In this document: piece by piece, positions 7,845 to 15,139 of the stretch
How the letters are laid out: the number at the start of each line of letters is the position of its first letter
Position numbering within the stretch: the stretch's first letter is position 1
Program-made: the position numbers and the translations under genes
Assembly: GCA_963611355.1 (NCBI GenBank)
Contig: CAVDRM010000017.1
Coordinates: 1 to 43,459 of the forward strand
DNA: 43,459 nucleotides
Source of the DNA: CAVDRM01 sp963611355
Lineage (GTDB): Bacteria > Bacillota > Clostridia > Christensenellales > Aristaeellaceae
Direction: 5' to 3'
The notes under the pieces: model-generated
The model's database searches: none
What the model was told of the DNA's origin: nothing
Seen by the model: only the letters and a program-made list of their open reading frames with translations

Positions 7845-9212
7845 GTGAATTATTCCGACCTTCAATATTTTTCCGTGCCGCTGCCGGAAAATCTTTGCAA
7901 GCTAAAGGGGTTTGGCAATTTTGCCCGCATGGAGCGCGTAATTGACCAAAAGCTGCAAAATGCAGCTCTGCCCAAAGCGCTCAGAGCACGGCTGGAACTT
8001 GAAAAGGAAATCATCCATCGGCTGCCCGCTGAATATCCGTATTCGGTGGATGAAGCGCTGTCACAGCTTCGGGAATGTTTCGGGGATTTTTCCAAAGAGG
8101 AGTTAGAGTCGCTGTGCGATGCGGATGCCGTGGAATGGGCGTACATCAACGGTGAACAGAAGTTTTTTATCCGCTTCCTGTCAAACCTCGTCATGACACG
8201 AAGGGACTATGCTGACCGCCTGACGGAGGCGGGACGCACCAAGTACCCTTCCGGCAGCAAAAAACAGCGCATCGCCGCCATCCGAAAAATGAAGGCGCAG
8301 GGCAGCCTGAATATGCGGCTGCATATCAAATCCGCCATTCAAATCACGCCTGATGCGGCGCACAAGGGGCAGACGGTCACGGCCTATCTGCCGATTCCGA
8401 TTCCCTATGCGCAGGCGGAGAATGTTCGGATTTTGAATGTGTTCCCAAGGGACACGCTGATTGCGCCGAAGGAGCATCCGCAGCGCACGGCCGTTTTCCG
8501 CGCCGTACCGGGCGATGAGCCGTTCAGCGTGGAATACACCTATGAAACGCACATGCGCTATATAGAGCCCGACCCTGCTTGCGTGACGGAAAGCCAGCCG
8601 ACCTTTTATACGGTGGAACTGCCGCCGCACATCCGCTTCACGCCGTATCTGCGTTCCCTGACCGCCGAAATCATCGGGCAGGAAACAAACCCGCTTCTCA
8701 AGGCACGGAAAATCTATGATTTTGTGACCACAAAGGCGGTTTATTCCCTGATGCGCGAATATTTCACCATGCCGATGATTACGGAATTTATCGGCACCTC
8801 ACTGAAAGGCGATTGCGGCGTACAGGCGCTGCTGTTCATCACCCTGTGCCGCATTGCGGGTGTTCCTGCGCGCTGGCAGTCCGGTCTGTATGCAGAGCCG
8901 GGCGATGTCGGTAGCCATGACTGGGCGCAGTTCTATGTTGCGCCCTACGGCTGGCTGTTCGCCGATCCGTCCTTCGGCGGCGGCGGTTATCGGGACGGCG
9001 ATTCGGAACGCTGGAATTTCTATTTCGGCAACCTTGATCCGTATCGGATGCCTGCCAATTCCGAGTATCAGCATGAATTTTACATCCCGACGCGCTTTGT
9101 ACGCTATGACCCATACGACAATCAGCAGGGCGAGGCAGAGTATGAGGATGCGCCGGTTGCCCGCGGCGATTGCCATGTAAAGCATGAGCTGCTGGAATGC
9201 ATTGAAATATAA
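7845..9212 (+). CDS. Transglutaminase-like (papain-fold) domain protein, cytoplasmic
   Basis: This 455-residue protein has no signal peptide. Its C-terminal half carries a transglutaminase/protease-like core with a complete Cys-His-Asp triad: C324 in GDCGVQALLF, H358 in SHDWAQFY and D374 in FADPSFGG. The N-terminal 290 residues are helical and then probably beta-rich (PDAAHKGQTVTAYLPIPIPY), similar to the beta-sandwich that precedes this domain in other bacterial members. The function may be peptidase, amidase or cross-linker; none is proven by sequence. The start is GTG at 7845, seven bases after GGGAGGG; the ATG at 7840 gives only a two-codon frame. It is the first gene of an operon: the ACT gene starts 14 nt after its stop. 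Confidence 0.85.
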   Translation: MNYSDLQYFSVPLPENLCKLKGFGNFARMERVIDQKLQNAALPKALRARLELEKEIIHRLPAEYPYSVDEALSQLRECFGDFSKEELESLCDADAVEWAYINGEQKFFIRFLSNLVMTRRDYADRLTEAGRTKYPSGSKKQRIAAIRKMKAQGSLNMRLHIKSAIQITPDAAHKGQTVTAYLPIPIPYAQAENVRILNVFPRDTLIAPKEHPQRTAVFRAVPGDEPFSVEYTYETHMRYIEPDPACVTESQPTFYTVELPPHIRFTPYLRSLTAEIIGQETNPLLKARKIYDFVTTKAVYSLMREYFTMPMITEFIGTSLKGDCGVQALLFITLCRIAGVPARWQSGLYAEPGDVGSHDWAQFYVAPYGWLFADPSFGGGGYRDGDSERWNFYFGNLDPYRMPANSEYQHEFYIPTRFVRYDPYDNQQGEAEYEDAPVARGDCHVKHELLECIEI

Positions 9213-9226
9213 ACGGAGGAAAAAAC

Positions 9227-9499
9227 ATGACCAAGGCTCTGATTTCCGTGACCGGCTTAGATACGACCGGCATCATTGCCCGTATAGCGACCAAGCTGGC
9301 GGAACTGAACATCAATATTTTAGACATTACGCAGACCATTTTGGACGGCTATTTCACCATGATGATGATGGTCGATTTGACCAACGCCAAAATCAGCTTC
9401 CAGCAAATCCTTGACGAATTCAAGCCTGTCGGCGAGGCGCTGGGCATGGAAATTCATATCCAGCGCATGGATATTTTCGATGCCATGCACCGCATTTAA
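9227..9499 (+). CDS. ACT domain protein (UPF0237 type)
   Basis: This 90-residue protein is made of one ACT domain, the small regulatory fold that usually binds amino acids. The opening (ALISVTGLDTTGIIARIATKL, read here to residue 24) and the LDITQTILDGYFTMMMMVDL stretch match the stand-alone UPF0237 family. It lies between the transglutaminase-like gene (14-nt gap) and the PFL gene (15-nt gap), each with its own strong ribosome binding site. The ACT/PFL pair is a very common neighbourhood in Firmicutes and some other bacteria, so the two proteins probably work together. The ligand is unknown. Confidence 0.93.
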   Translation: MTKALISVTGLDTTGIIARIATKLAELNINILDITQTILDGYFTMMMMVDLTNAKISFQQILDEFKPVGEALGMEIHIQRMDIFDAMHRI

Positions 9500-9514
9500 C
9501 GGAGGGAAAACGCC

Positions 9515-10861
9515 ATGCTGAACACGCAGGACATCCTCCAGACCATCCGCATGATCCGTGAGGAGCATTTTGACATCCGCACCATCACGCTCGGCATCAA
9601 CCTGCTGGACTGTGCCTGTGAGGATGCCGCCCGCACCGCACAGCGCGTATACGATAAGGTGACGAGGACGGCGGAGCATTTGGTCAAAACAGGCTGCGAT
9701 ATCGAGAGCGAGCTGGGCATTCCGATCGTCAACAAGCGCGTGTCCGTCACGCCCGTGTCCTTTATCTGTCAGGGTGATCCTATGCCTATTGCACGGGCGC
9801 TGGACAGGGCTGCCCACACCATCGGCATTGATTTTTTAGGCGGCTATTCCGCCATGATGCAGAAGGGAGCGACCAAGGCGGATGAGAGGCTGCTGGCCTC
9901 CATCCCGCAGGTGATGGCGGAAACCGAGCTGCTCTGCTCCAGCGTCAATGTCGGCTCGACCCGTGCGGGGCTGAACATGAATGCCGTGCGGGAGATGGGG
10001 CAGTTAATCAAGCAGACGGCTGCGCTCACGGCGGACAGGGATGCGCTGGGCTGTGCCAAATTAGTGGTGTTCGCCAATGCGGTTGAAGATAATCCCTTCA
10101 TGGCCGGCGCTTTTTTAGGGACTGGCGAGGCGGAGACCGTGGTCAATGTCGGCGTGTCCGGTCCGGGCGTCGTCAAGCGTGCGCTGGAAGAGGTACGCGG
10201 CGAGCCTTTTGACGTGGTGGCGGAAACCATCAAGCGGACAGCCTTCAAGATTACCCGCGTCGGTCAGTTGGTGGCGCGGGAGGCCTCCGCTCGGCTTGGC
10301 TATCCCTTCGGCATCGTTGATTTGTCCTTAGCCCCGACGCCTGCACGAGGCGATTCCGTCGCCCATATTCTGACCGAAATGGGGCTTGAAATGGCCGGCG
10401 CGCCGGGCACGACAGCAGCGCTGGCGCTCCTTAATGACGCGGTCAAAAAAGGGGGCGTGATGGCCTCCAACCATGTCGGCGGGCTGTCCGGCGCGTTTAT
10501 CCCCGTCAGCGAGGACATCGGCATGATTGAGGCGGCGGGCGCGGGCGCGCTGACGCTGGAGAAATTAGAGGCCATGACGTGCGTCTGCTCGGTCGGGCTG
10601 GACATGATTGCCATTCCCGGCGACATCGGCGCGGAAACCATCTCCGGCATCATCGCGGATGAGGCGGCGATTGGCATGGTCAACAACAAAACAACCGCCG
10701 TGCGCGTTATTCCCGTCCCCGGCAAAAAAGCAGGCGAGACGGTCAGCTTCGGCGGGCTGCTGGGCTATGCGCCCATTATGCCGGTCAATCCCTTCGGCTG
10801 CTCGGCTTTCATCGCCCGCGGCGGCCGAATTCCGGCCCCGCTGCACAGTCTGAGGAACTGA
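9515..10861 (+). CDS. PFL family protein (UPF0210/DUF711)
   Basis: This 448-residue protein belongs to the UPF0210/DUF711 family, called PFL because of fold similarity to pyruvate formate-lyase. Its biochemical role is not established. Typical conserved segments are visible: FDIRTITLGINLLDC near the start, FLGGYSAMMQKG in the middle, and VVNVGVSGPGVVKRAL. The Gly- and Ala-rich C-terminal half ends in FGGLLGYAPIMPVN. The length is full for the family (about 450). It is the last gene of the three-gene operon beginning at 7845, with ACGGAGGG before its ATG. A hairpin-rich block begins 19 nt after the stop codon. There is no glycyl-radical motif, so the name should not be read as enzymatic activity. 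Confidence 0.95.
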   Translation: MLNTQDILQTIRMIREEHFDIRTITLGINLLDCACEDAARTAQRVYDKVTRTAEHLVKTGCDIESELGIPIVNKRVSVTPVSFICQGDPMPIARALDRAAHTIGIDFLGGYSAMMQKGATKADERLLASIPQVMAETELLCSSVNVGSTRAGLNMNAVREMGQLIKQTAALTADRDALGCAKLVVFANAVEDNPFMAGAFLGTGEAETVVNVGVSGPGVVKRALEEVRGEPFDVVAETIKRTAFKITRVGQLVAREASARLGYPFGIVDLSLAPTPARGDSVAHILTEMGLEMAGAPGTTAALALLNDAVKKGGVMASNHVGGLSGAFIPVSEDIGMIEAAGAGALTLEKLEAMTCVCSVGLDMIAIPGDIGAETISGIIADEAAIGMVNNKTTAVRVIPVPGKKAGETVSFGGLLGYAPIMPVNPFGCSAFIARGGRIPAPLHSLRN

Positions 10862-10879
10862 TTGATTATCATGTAAAAA

Positions 10880-10914
10880 ATCGGGAGTGCGTGAAATCCT
10901 CACGCACTCCCGAT
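10880..10914. repeat. 35-bp palindromic hairpin repeat, copy 1
   Basis: Perfect 15-bp arms, ATCGGGAGTGCGTGA (10880-10894) and TCACGCACTCCCGAT (10900-10914), flank the loop AATCC. AAAAA precedes it and TCAGACTGTCAAAAA follows. A second copy at 43316-43350 has identical arms but the reverse-complement loop GGATT, while the flanking bases keep the same orientation. Both copies lie just downstream of stop codons on the plus strand. The A run would serve as a U-tail only for transcripts coming from the other strand. Confidence 0.95.
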
Positions 10915-10953
10915 TCAGACTGTCAAAAAGTCCGCAGACATTCTTGGGGATGC

Positions 10954-10982
10954 ATGAAGGGGCCGCAGCCCCTTCATTTTTG
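10954..10982 (+). terminator. Rho-independent terminator of the PFL operon
   Basis: ATGAAGGGGC (10954-10963) and GCCCCTTCAT (10968-10977) form a 10-bp stem around CGCA, followed by TTTTTG on the plus strand. It is the first hairpin after the PFL gene that has a plus-strand U-tail. Confidence 0.75.
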
Positions 10983-10989
10983 ATCGTAT

Positions 10990-11124
10990 CGACCGGCTTT
11001 GCCGGTCGTGCGGGGCGATTTTTCGGAGCGTCAGCGCAGAAAAATCATTTCCGCAGCCTTGCCATGCAGGATGAAGCATTTCGTCCTGCATGGAGCGTGT
11101 CAAAAACGCAGTTTTTTGACACGC
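10990..11124. repeat. Cluster of four further stem-loops
   Basis: CGACCGGC/GCCGGTCG (10990-11008, loop TTT). GATTTTTC/GAAAAATC (11017-11046). CCATGCAGGA/TCCTGCATGG (11062-11093, with an inner GAA/TTC pair). GCGTGTCAAAAA/TTTTTGACACGC (11095-11124, 12 bp, loop CGCAGT). The CTGTCAAAAA just after copy 1 of the 35-bp repeat echoes the last stem. The density and regularity suggest a composite repetitive element rather than chance. Confidence 0.8.
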
Positions 11125-11128
11125 AGAG

Positions 11129-11152
11129 GGCTGCTTCGGCAGCCTTTTTTTC
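11129..11152 (+). terminator. UUCG-capped rho-independent terminator
   Basis: GGCTGC, loop TTCG and GCAGCC (11129-11144) are followed by seven T residues. This textbook terminator closes the hairpin block and insulates the ABC exporter promoter that follows 25 nt later. Confidence 0.85.
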
Positions 11153-11176
11153 TATAAGTTTTTTTCTGCCGCACTC

Positions 11177-11205
11177 TTGCAAATTATAGGATTTTATACT
11201 ATTCT
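11177..11205 (+). promoter_or_regulatory. Promoter of the ABC exporter operon
   Basis: TTGCAA (11177-11182), a 17-nt spacer and TATTCT (11200-11205). An overlapping TATACT (11195-11200) is a better -10 box but sits only 12 nt from this -35. The leader is about 230 nt long. Confidence 0.55.
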
Positions 11206-11240
11206 AAGGTGGAATCGCGCAAACGAGGCTGTATGATAAA

Positions 11241-11424
11241 AACGTGCATTTTGCGGGAAGCGGATGCGCGGAAGCCGGGAACTCGAAGGAACTTTCAAGC
11301 CGAAAGATTGTCAATGCCTCTGCGAAATGGGGGCAAGACATCTTACGGGCACATTGGCATTGCCGACGAGCTGTGCGGTGATGCCGTGACGATTGCAGAA
11401 AGGTCGCTCCGAAAATTGCACGTT
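11241..11424 (+). promoter_or_regulatory. Structured RNA leader of the ABC exporter operon (riboswitch-like, class unknown)
   Basis: The ends of this roughly 184-nt stretch pair with each other. AACGTGCA (11241-11248) pairs with TGCACGTT (11417-11424), TTTT (11249-11252) with AAAA (11412-11415), CGG (11254-11256) with CCG (11409-11411), and AGCG (11259-11262) with CGCT (11405-11408). This makes about 19 bp with only small bulges. Inside are GGCAT-TG-CCG/CGG-TG-ATGCC (11356-11385) and TGCCTC/GGGGCA near 11315-11335. A competing pairing of CAATGCC (about 11312-11318) with GGCATTG (11356-11362) excludes both inner stems. The ribosome binding site GGAGG (11429-11433) lies directly 3' of the closing helix. 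I could not match it to any riboswitch consensus I know. Confidence 0.6.
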
Positions 11425-11442
11425 CAATGGAGGCAGAGGGGT

Positions 11443-13182
11443 ATGCGGCAACAGATTCAATGGCTATGGGACAACATAGACCCGAAATTCCGACCGGGAC
11501 ATATTTTGGCGATAGTGATAAGCATCGTTACCAGCGCCATGCTGCTGGTCAATCCGGCACTGTCGCAAATGCTGATTGACGATGTCATCGTCGCACAGAA
11601 TCCGGAGCCGCTGCTGGGCATTTTGGCCGTGATGTTCGTGGTCAAGGTGCTGCGGGAGGGGCTTCGCTATTATATGGTCGTCTGCCTTGAAAAAAGTTCG
11701 CAGAGCATGGTCTACAATGTGCGCTGCAAGCTGTTTCAAAGGCTGCAATATAACGATATGTCTTTCTTTGACGTGCATCGGACGGGCGACATCATGACGC
11801 GCATGTCCTCTGATATTGACTGGTGCAGGCATTTTTTGAGCTATATCGACTACCGCGTCATCGACAGCATCTGTATGTTCCTGTTTACGACGATTTATCT
11901 GTTTATCGTAAGCTGGAAGCTCACGGCTTTGCTGGTCATCGTCACGCCGCTTCTGATGATTATCACCAAGGTGTATTCCGCGCATATCCGTCCGCGTTTT
12001 GTCGCCATGCGCGAACGTCTGGCCGAGATGAACACGGCCGCGCAGGAAAACATTGCGGGAAACCATGTCATCAAGGCGTTCGCCCGCGAGGAATACGAAA
12101 AAGAGCATTTTGAAGAGAAGAACGAGGCGTTCAAGGACAGCCAGCTGAAAATCAACAAAATGTGGCTCATGTTTTATCCCTTCATTGAGCTTTTGGCCAA
12201 TGCCATGATGCTGATTACCGTATTCGTGGGCGCGCTGCTCATCATCAGCGGGGATATGACTCCCGGTCAGCTTTCCGTGTTTACGGGGCTGACGTGGGCG
12301 CTGTCCAACCCCATGCGCGAGCTGGGTACGCTCCTGAACGACATTCAGCGCTTTTCGACCAGTGCGCAGAAGGTGATGGAGCTGTATTTCGTGAAGCCGC
12401 GCATTCAGGACGGCAGCGGCGCCAAGGAGCGCAAGGTCAAGGGCGATATTGAATTTCGGGATGTATCCTTTGCCTTCGGCAAAAAGCAGGTGCTGGAGCA
12501 TGTCAGCTTTTCCGTGAAGGCGGGGCAGACCGTGGCGGTCATGGGACCGACAGGCAGCGGCAAGACCACGCTTATCAACCTGCTGAGCCGTTTTTACGAT
12601 GTGACGGACGGGCAGGTGCTGGTGGACGGCGCGGACGTGCGCTCTTGGCGCTTGCAGGATTTGCGCGGCGGCATCGGAACGGCCACGCAGGATGTTTTCC
12701 TGTTCTCGGATACGGTGGAGGGCAATGTCGCCTTCGGCGCACAGGACTTAACGCTCGATGAAGTCAAGGATTTTTCACGCCGTGCGGCGGCGGATGACTT
12801 TATTGAAAAGCTCCCCGAAAAATACGATACCATCATTGGTGAGCGGGGCGTGGGTCTGTCCGGCGGGCAGCGGCAGCGCATCGCCTTGGCGCGTGCCTTG
12901 GCCGTGCGCCCCGGCATCTTGGTCATGGACGATACCACCTCCGCCGTTGATATGGAAACGGAAAAGTACATTCAGGAGCAGCTTCGGCAGCTTCCCTTCC
13001 CCTGTACCAAGCTTATCATCGCCCAGCGCATTTCATCCATGCGGGATGCGGACTTGATTCTGGTTCTGAAGGACGGCAGGATTGCCGAGCGCGGCACACA
13101 TGAGGAGCTGCTGCGGCAGCACGGATATTACTATCAAACCTATGCCCTCCAAAACGACCTGCCTGAAAAGGAGGCGGTGTGA
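11443..13182 (+). CDS. ABC exporter half-transporter, degenerate-site subunit
   Basis: This 579-residue half-transporter has an N-terminal six-helix membrane domain (about residues 15-310) and a C-terminal ATPase. Walker A is GPTGSGKTT (368-376) and the signature LSGGQ is at 472-476. The Walker B region reads ILVMDDTTSAVD, with Asp497 where the catalytic Glu should be. The H-loop has Gln528 (AQR) instead of His. These two losses are the hallmark of the degenerate half of heterodimeric exporters such as BmrCD, LmrCD and TM287/288. The frame is open to 11209, but I start at the ATG at 11443. GGAGG lies nine bases upstream, and the longer N-terminus would be encoded by the structured leader. The partner gene begins 1 nt after its stop. 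Confidence 0.95.
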   Translation: MRQQIQWLWDNIDPKFRPGHILAIVISIVTSAMLLVNPALSQMLIDDVIVAQNPEPLLGILAVMFVVKVLREGLRYYMVVCLEKSSQSMVYNVRCKLFQRLQYNDMSFFDVHRTGDIMTRMSSDIDWCRHFLSYIDYRVIDSICMFLFTTIYLFIVSWKLTALLVIVTPLLMIITKVYSAHIRPRFVAMRERLAEMNTAAQENIAGNHVIKAFAREEYEKEHFEEKNEAFKDSQLKINKMWLMFYPFIELLANAMMLITVFVGALLIISGDMTPGQLSVFTGLTWALSNPMRELGTLLNDIQRFSTSAQKVMELYFVKPRIQDGSGAKERKVKGDIEFRDVSFAFGKKQVLEHVSFSVKAGQTVAVMGPTGSGKTTLINLLSRFYDVTDGQVLVDGADVRSWRLQDLRGGIGTATQDVFLFSDTVEGNVAFGAQDLTLDEVKDFSRRAAADDFIEKLPEKYDTIIGERGVGLSGGQRQRIALARALAVRPGILVMDDTTSAVDMETEKYIQEQLRQLPFPCTKLIIAQRISSMRDADLILVLKDGRIAERGTHEELLRQHGYYYQTYALQNDLPEKEAV

Positions 13183-13183
13183 G

Positions 13184-14974
13184 ATGGCACGCAATAAGTT
13201 TGACGTAGACGAGAAGCTGGAATCACCGTTTCAATGGAAGCACATGAAGCGTGCCGGCGCGTATATCGCCCGCCACAAATGGAAGATGATTTTGGCGCTG
13301 CTTCTGTCCTCCCTGTCCAGTATTTCGGCGCTGTTCATTCCCAAAATTACCCAATGGGTGCTGGATGAGGCCGTCCCCAACAAGGACACGGCCATGATTC
13401 TGCGCATGGCGCTGAGCTTTGCAGGCATCGTGCTGATAGGCATCGTCTTCACCACCATCCGCTCGCGCATCATGGCGCACGTCAGCCAGGACATCATCTT
13501 TGACATCCGCAAGGACTTGTTCGCGCATCTGCAGAAGCTGCCGTTTACCTATTATGACAGCCGTCCGGCGGGGAAAATTTTGGTGCGTGTCATCAACTAT
13601 GTAAACTCCGTGTCTGATATTCTGTCTAACGGCATCATCAATATGCTGCTGGAAATCATTAACCTTGTGTTCATTGTGATTTTCATGTACACGACGGACG
13701 CAAAGCTGGCGACCATCATTTTGGCGGGTCTGCCGCTGTTCGTGACCATCGTGGTCATCTTGAAGCCGCGTCAGCGCAAGGCGTGGCAGAACCAGAGCAA
13801 TAAAAATTCCAATTACAACGCTTATTTGGCGGAATCCATCGACGGTGTGCGCGTGAGCCAGCTTTTTGACAGACAGGAAATCAATCAGGGCATTATGCAG
13901 GGCTTGGCAGCGGCCTGCCGCAAGGCATGGATGAAGGCTATTTACATCAGCAACGCGGTCTGGCTCAGCAGCGAAACCATTACGCAAATCGTTTTGACCT
14001 TCCTGTATATAGCGGGCGTGTATTGGATGGGCGGCGGAACGATGGTCACATTCGGCGTGATTTCGGCAATGGGGCAGTATGTCAGCCGCTTCTGGCAGCC
14101 GATTACGAATTTGGCGAATATCTATAATTCCTTCGTCAATAATATCGCCTATCTGGAGCGCATCTTTGAGACGATGGACGAGCCGGTCACGGTGGACAAT
14201 GCGGAGAACGCAGAGATACTGCCGCCCATCAGCGGCGCGGTGGACTATGAGGACGTTACCTTCGCCTATGATGAAGGGATCAACATCTTGGAACACGTTG
14301 ACCTGCACGTTCGGGCGGGCGAGAGCATTGCCTTGGTCGGGCCGACGGGGGCGGGTAAGTCCACCATCGTGAATCTGCTGTGCCGGTTCTATAACCTGTC
14401 CGGCGGGCGAATCCTGATGCATGACAAGGACGGCGGGACGCACGACATTTCCAAGGTCACGCTGCAAAGCCTGCGCTCCCAACTCGGCATCATGCTTCAG
14501 GACAGCTTTATTTTCAGCGGGACGCTGATGGACAATATCCGCTACGGGCGCTTGGACGCAACGGATGCGGAAATTTACGAGGCGGCAAAGCGCGTCCGTG
14601 CGGATGACTTTATCAGGCAGATGCCGCAGGGCTATCAGACCGTGGTGCAGGAGCGCGGCGGCAACCTGTCGCAGGGGCAGAAGCAGCTTTTGTCCTTTGC
14701 CAGAACGCTTTTGTCTGACCCCGCCGTATTGATTCTGGACGAGGCGACCTCCTCTATTGACACCAACACCGAGCGCCTGCTTCAGGCGGGCATTCAGGAA
14801 ATGCTCAAAGGCCGCACCAGCTTTATCATTGCCCACCGCCTGAGCACCATCAAAAACTGCGACCGCATACTATACATCGGCAACAAGGGCATTATGGAAT
14901 CCGGCAGCCACGATGAGCTGATGGCAAAGAAGGGGCTGTATTATCAGCTCTATATGGCACAACTGGATGAATAG
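13184..14974 (+). CDS. ABC exporter half-transporter, catalytic-site subunit
   Basis: This 596-residue partner of the previous gene has the same membrane-ATPase layout. Walker A is GPTGAGKST (386-394). Walker B is VLILDEATSSID with the catalytic Glu520, and the switch His551 lies in IAHRLS. The signature reads LSQGQ (495-499) rather than LSGGQ. In the heterodimer, the working ATP site would pair this Walker A/B with the LSGGQ of the first subunit, and the other site would be non-hydrolytic. The start ATG at 13184 follows AAAGGAGGCGG inside the end of the upstream gene, so translation is coupled. The substrate is unknown; related pairs export drugs, peptides or lipids. No clear terminator follows. 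Confidence 0.95.
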   Translation: MARNKFDVDEKLESPFQWKHMKRAGAYIARHKWKMILALLLSSLSSISALFIPKITQWVLDEAVPNKDTAMILRMALSFAGIVLIGIVFTTIRSRIMAHVSQDIIFDIRKDLFAHLQKLPFTYYDSRPAGKILVRVINYVNSVSDILSNGIINMLLEIINLVFIVIFMYTTDAKLATIILAGLPLFVTIVVILKPRQRKAWQNQSNKNSNYNAYLAESIDGVRVSQLFDRQEINQGIMQGLAAACRKAWMKAIYISNAVWLSSETITQIVLTFLYIAGVYWMGGGTMVTFGVISAMGQYVSRFWQPITNLANIYNSFVNNIAYLERIFETMDEPVTVDNAENAEILPPISGAVDYEDVTFAYDEGINILEHVDLHVRAGESIALVGPTGAGKSTIVNLLCRFYNLSGGRILMHDKDGGTHDISKVTLQSLRSQLGIMLQDSFIFSGTLMDNIRYGRLDATDAEIYEAAKRVRADDFIRQMPQGYQTVVQERGGNLSQGQKQLLSFARTLLSDPAVLILDEATSSIDTNTERLLQAGIQEMLKGRTSFIIAHRLSTIKNCDRILYIGNKGIMESGSHDELMAKKGLYYQLYMAQLDE

Positions 14975-15035
14975 TCCAAATAGTTTCCTTATTTTAGGTA
15001 TAAATAAATTTGTATTTTTCTTTTCGCTAAGATTC

Positions 15036-15044
15036 TGTTATGAT
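15036..15044 (+). promoter_or_regulatory. Extended -10 promoter of the apbE operon
   Basis: TG at 15036-15037 plus TATGAT at 15039-15044 form an extended -10 box; the -35 region (TTTTCT, 15016-15021) is poor. The start site would be near 15051. Confidence 0.5.
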
Positions 15045-15057
15045 TATATCAGCTGGA

Positions 15058-15114
15058 CGGATGAAAAGCTGTCGGATGAGGCGTCACAGACCCATCCGAA
15101 TTTGCCTTTTTTTT
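15058..15114 (+). promoter_or_regulatory. Possible attenuator in the apbE leader
   Basis: CGGATG occurs twice (15058-15063 and 15073-15078), and either copy can pair with CATCCG (15093-15098). The second pairing extends to TCGGATG/CATCCGA. Eight T residues (15107-15114) follow seven bases after the stem. A switch between two pairings near a U-tract is the layout of a transcription attenuator, but the gap between stem and T run makes this uncertain. Confidence 0.35.
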
Positions 15115-15139
15115 CGCTCAGGCGGAAGAGACTGTTAAG

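Larger units (their letters stand above)
10862..11442. other. Gene-free 581-nt region: hairpin block followed by structured leader
   Basis: No credible gene lies here. The left half (10880-11152) is a chain of seven stem-loops ending in a strong terminator. The right half (11177-11442) is a promoter and a structured RNA leader for the ABC exporter genes. Open frames crossing it are dictated by the palindromes and were dismissed. Confidence 0.8.

Noticed and set aside
10887..11189. Open frame of about 100 codons through the hairpin block
   Set aside because: It is fully explained by palindromes and terminators, with no ribosome binding site or family resemblance.
11209..11442. N-terminal extension of the first ABC subunit by 78 residues
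   Set aside because: The frame is open, but the extension does not resemble ABC exporters. The region pairs with itself as RNA, and a good ribosome binding site precedes the ATG at 11443.
13223..14836. Long minus-strand open frame opposite the second ABC subunit (about 537 codons)
   Set aside because: It is a shadow of the GC-rich coding strand: no ribosome binding site, and a composition rich in His, Arg and Gln without any recognisable domain.
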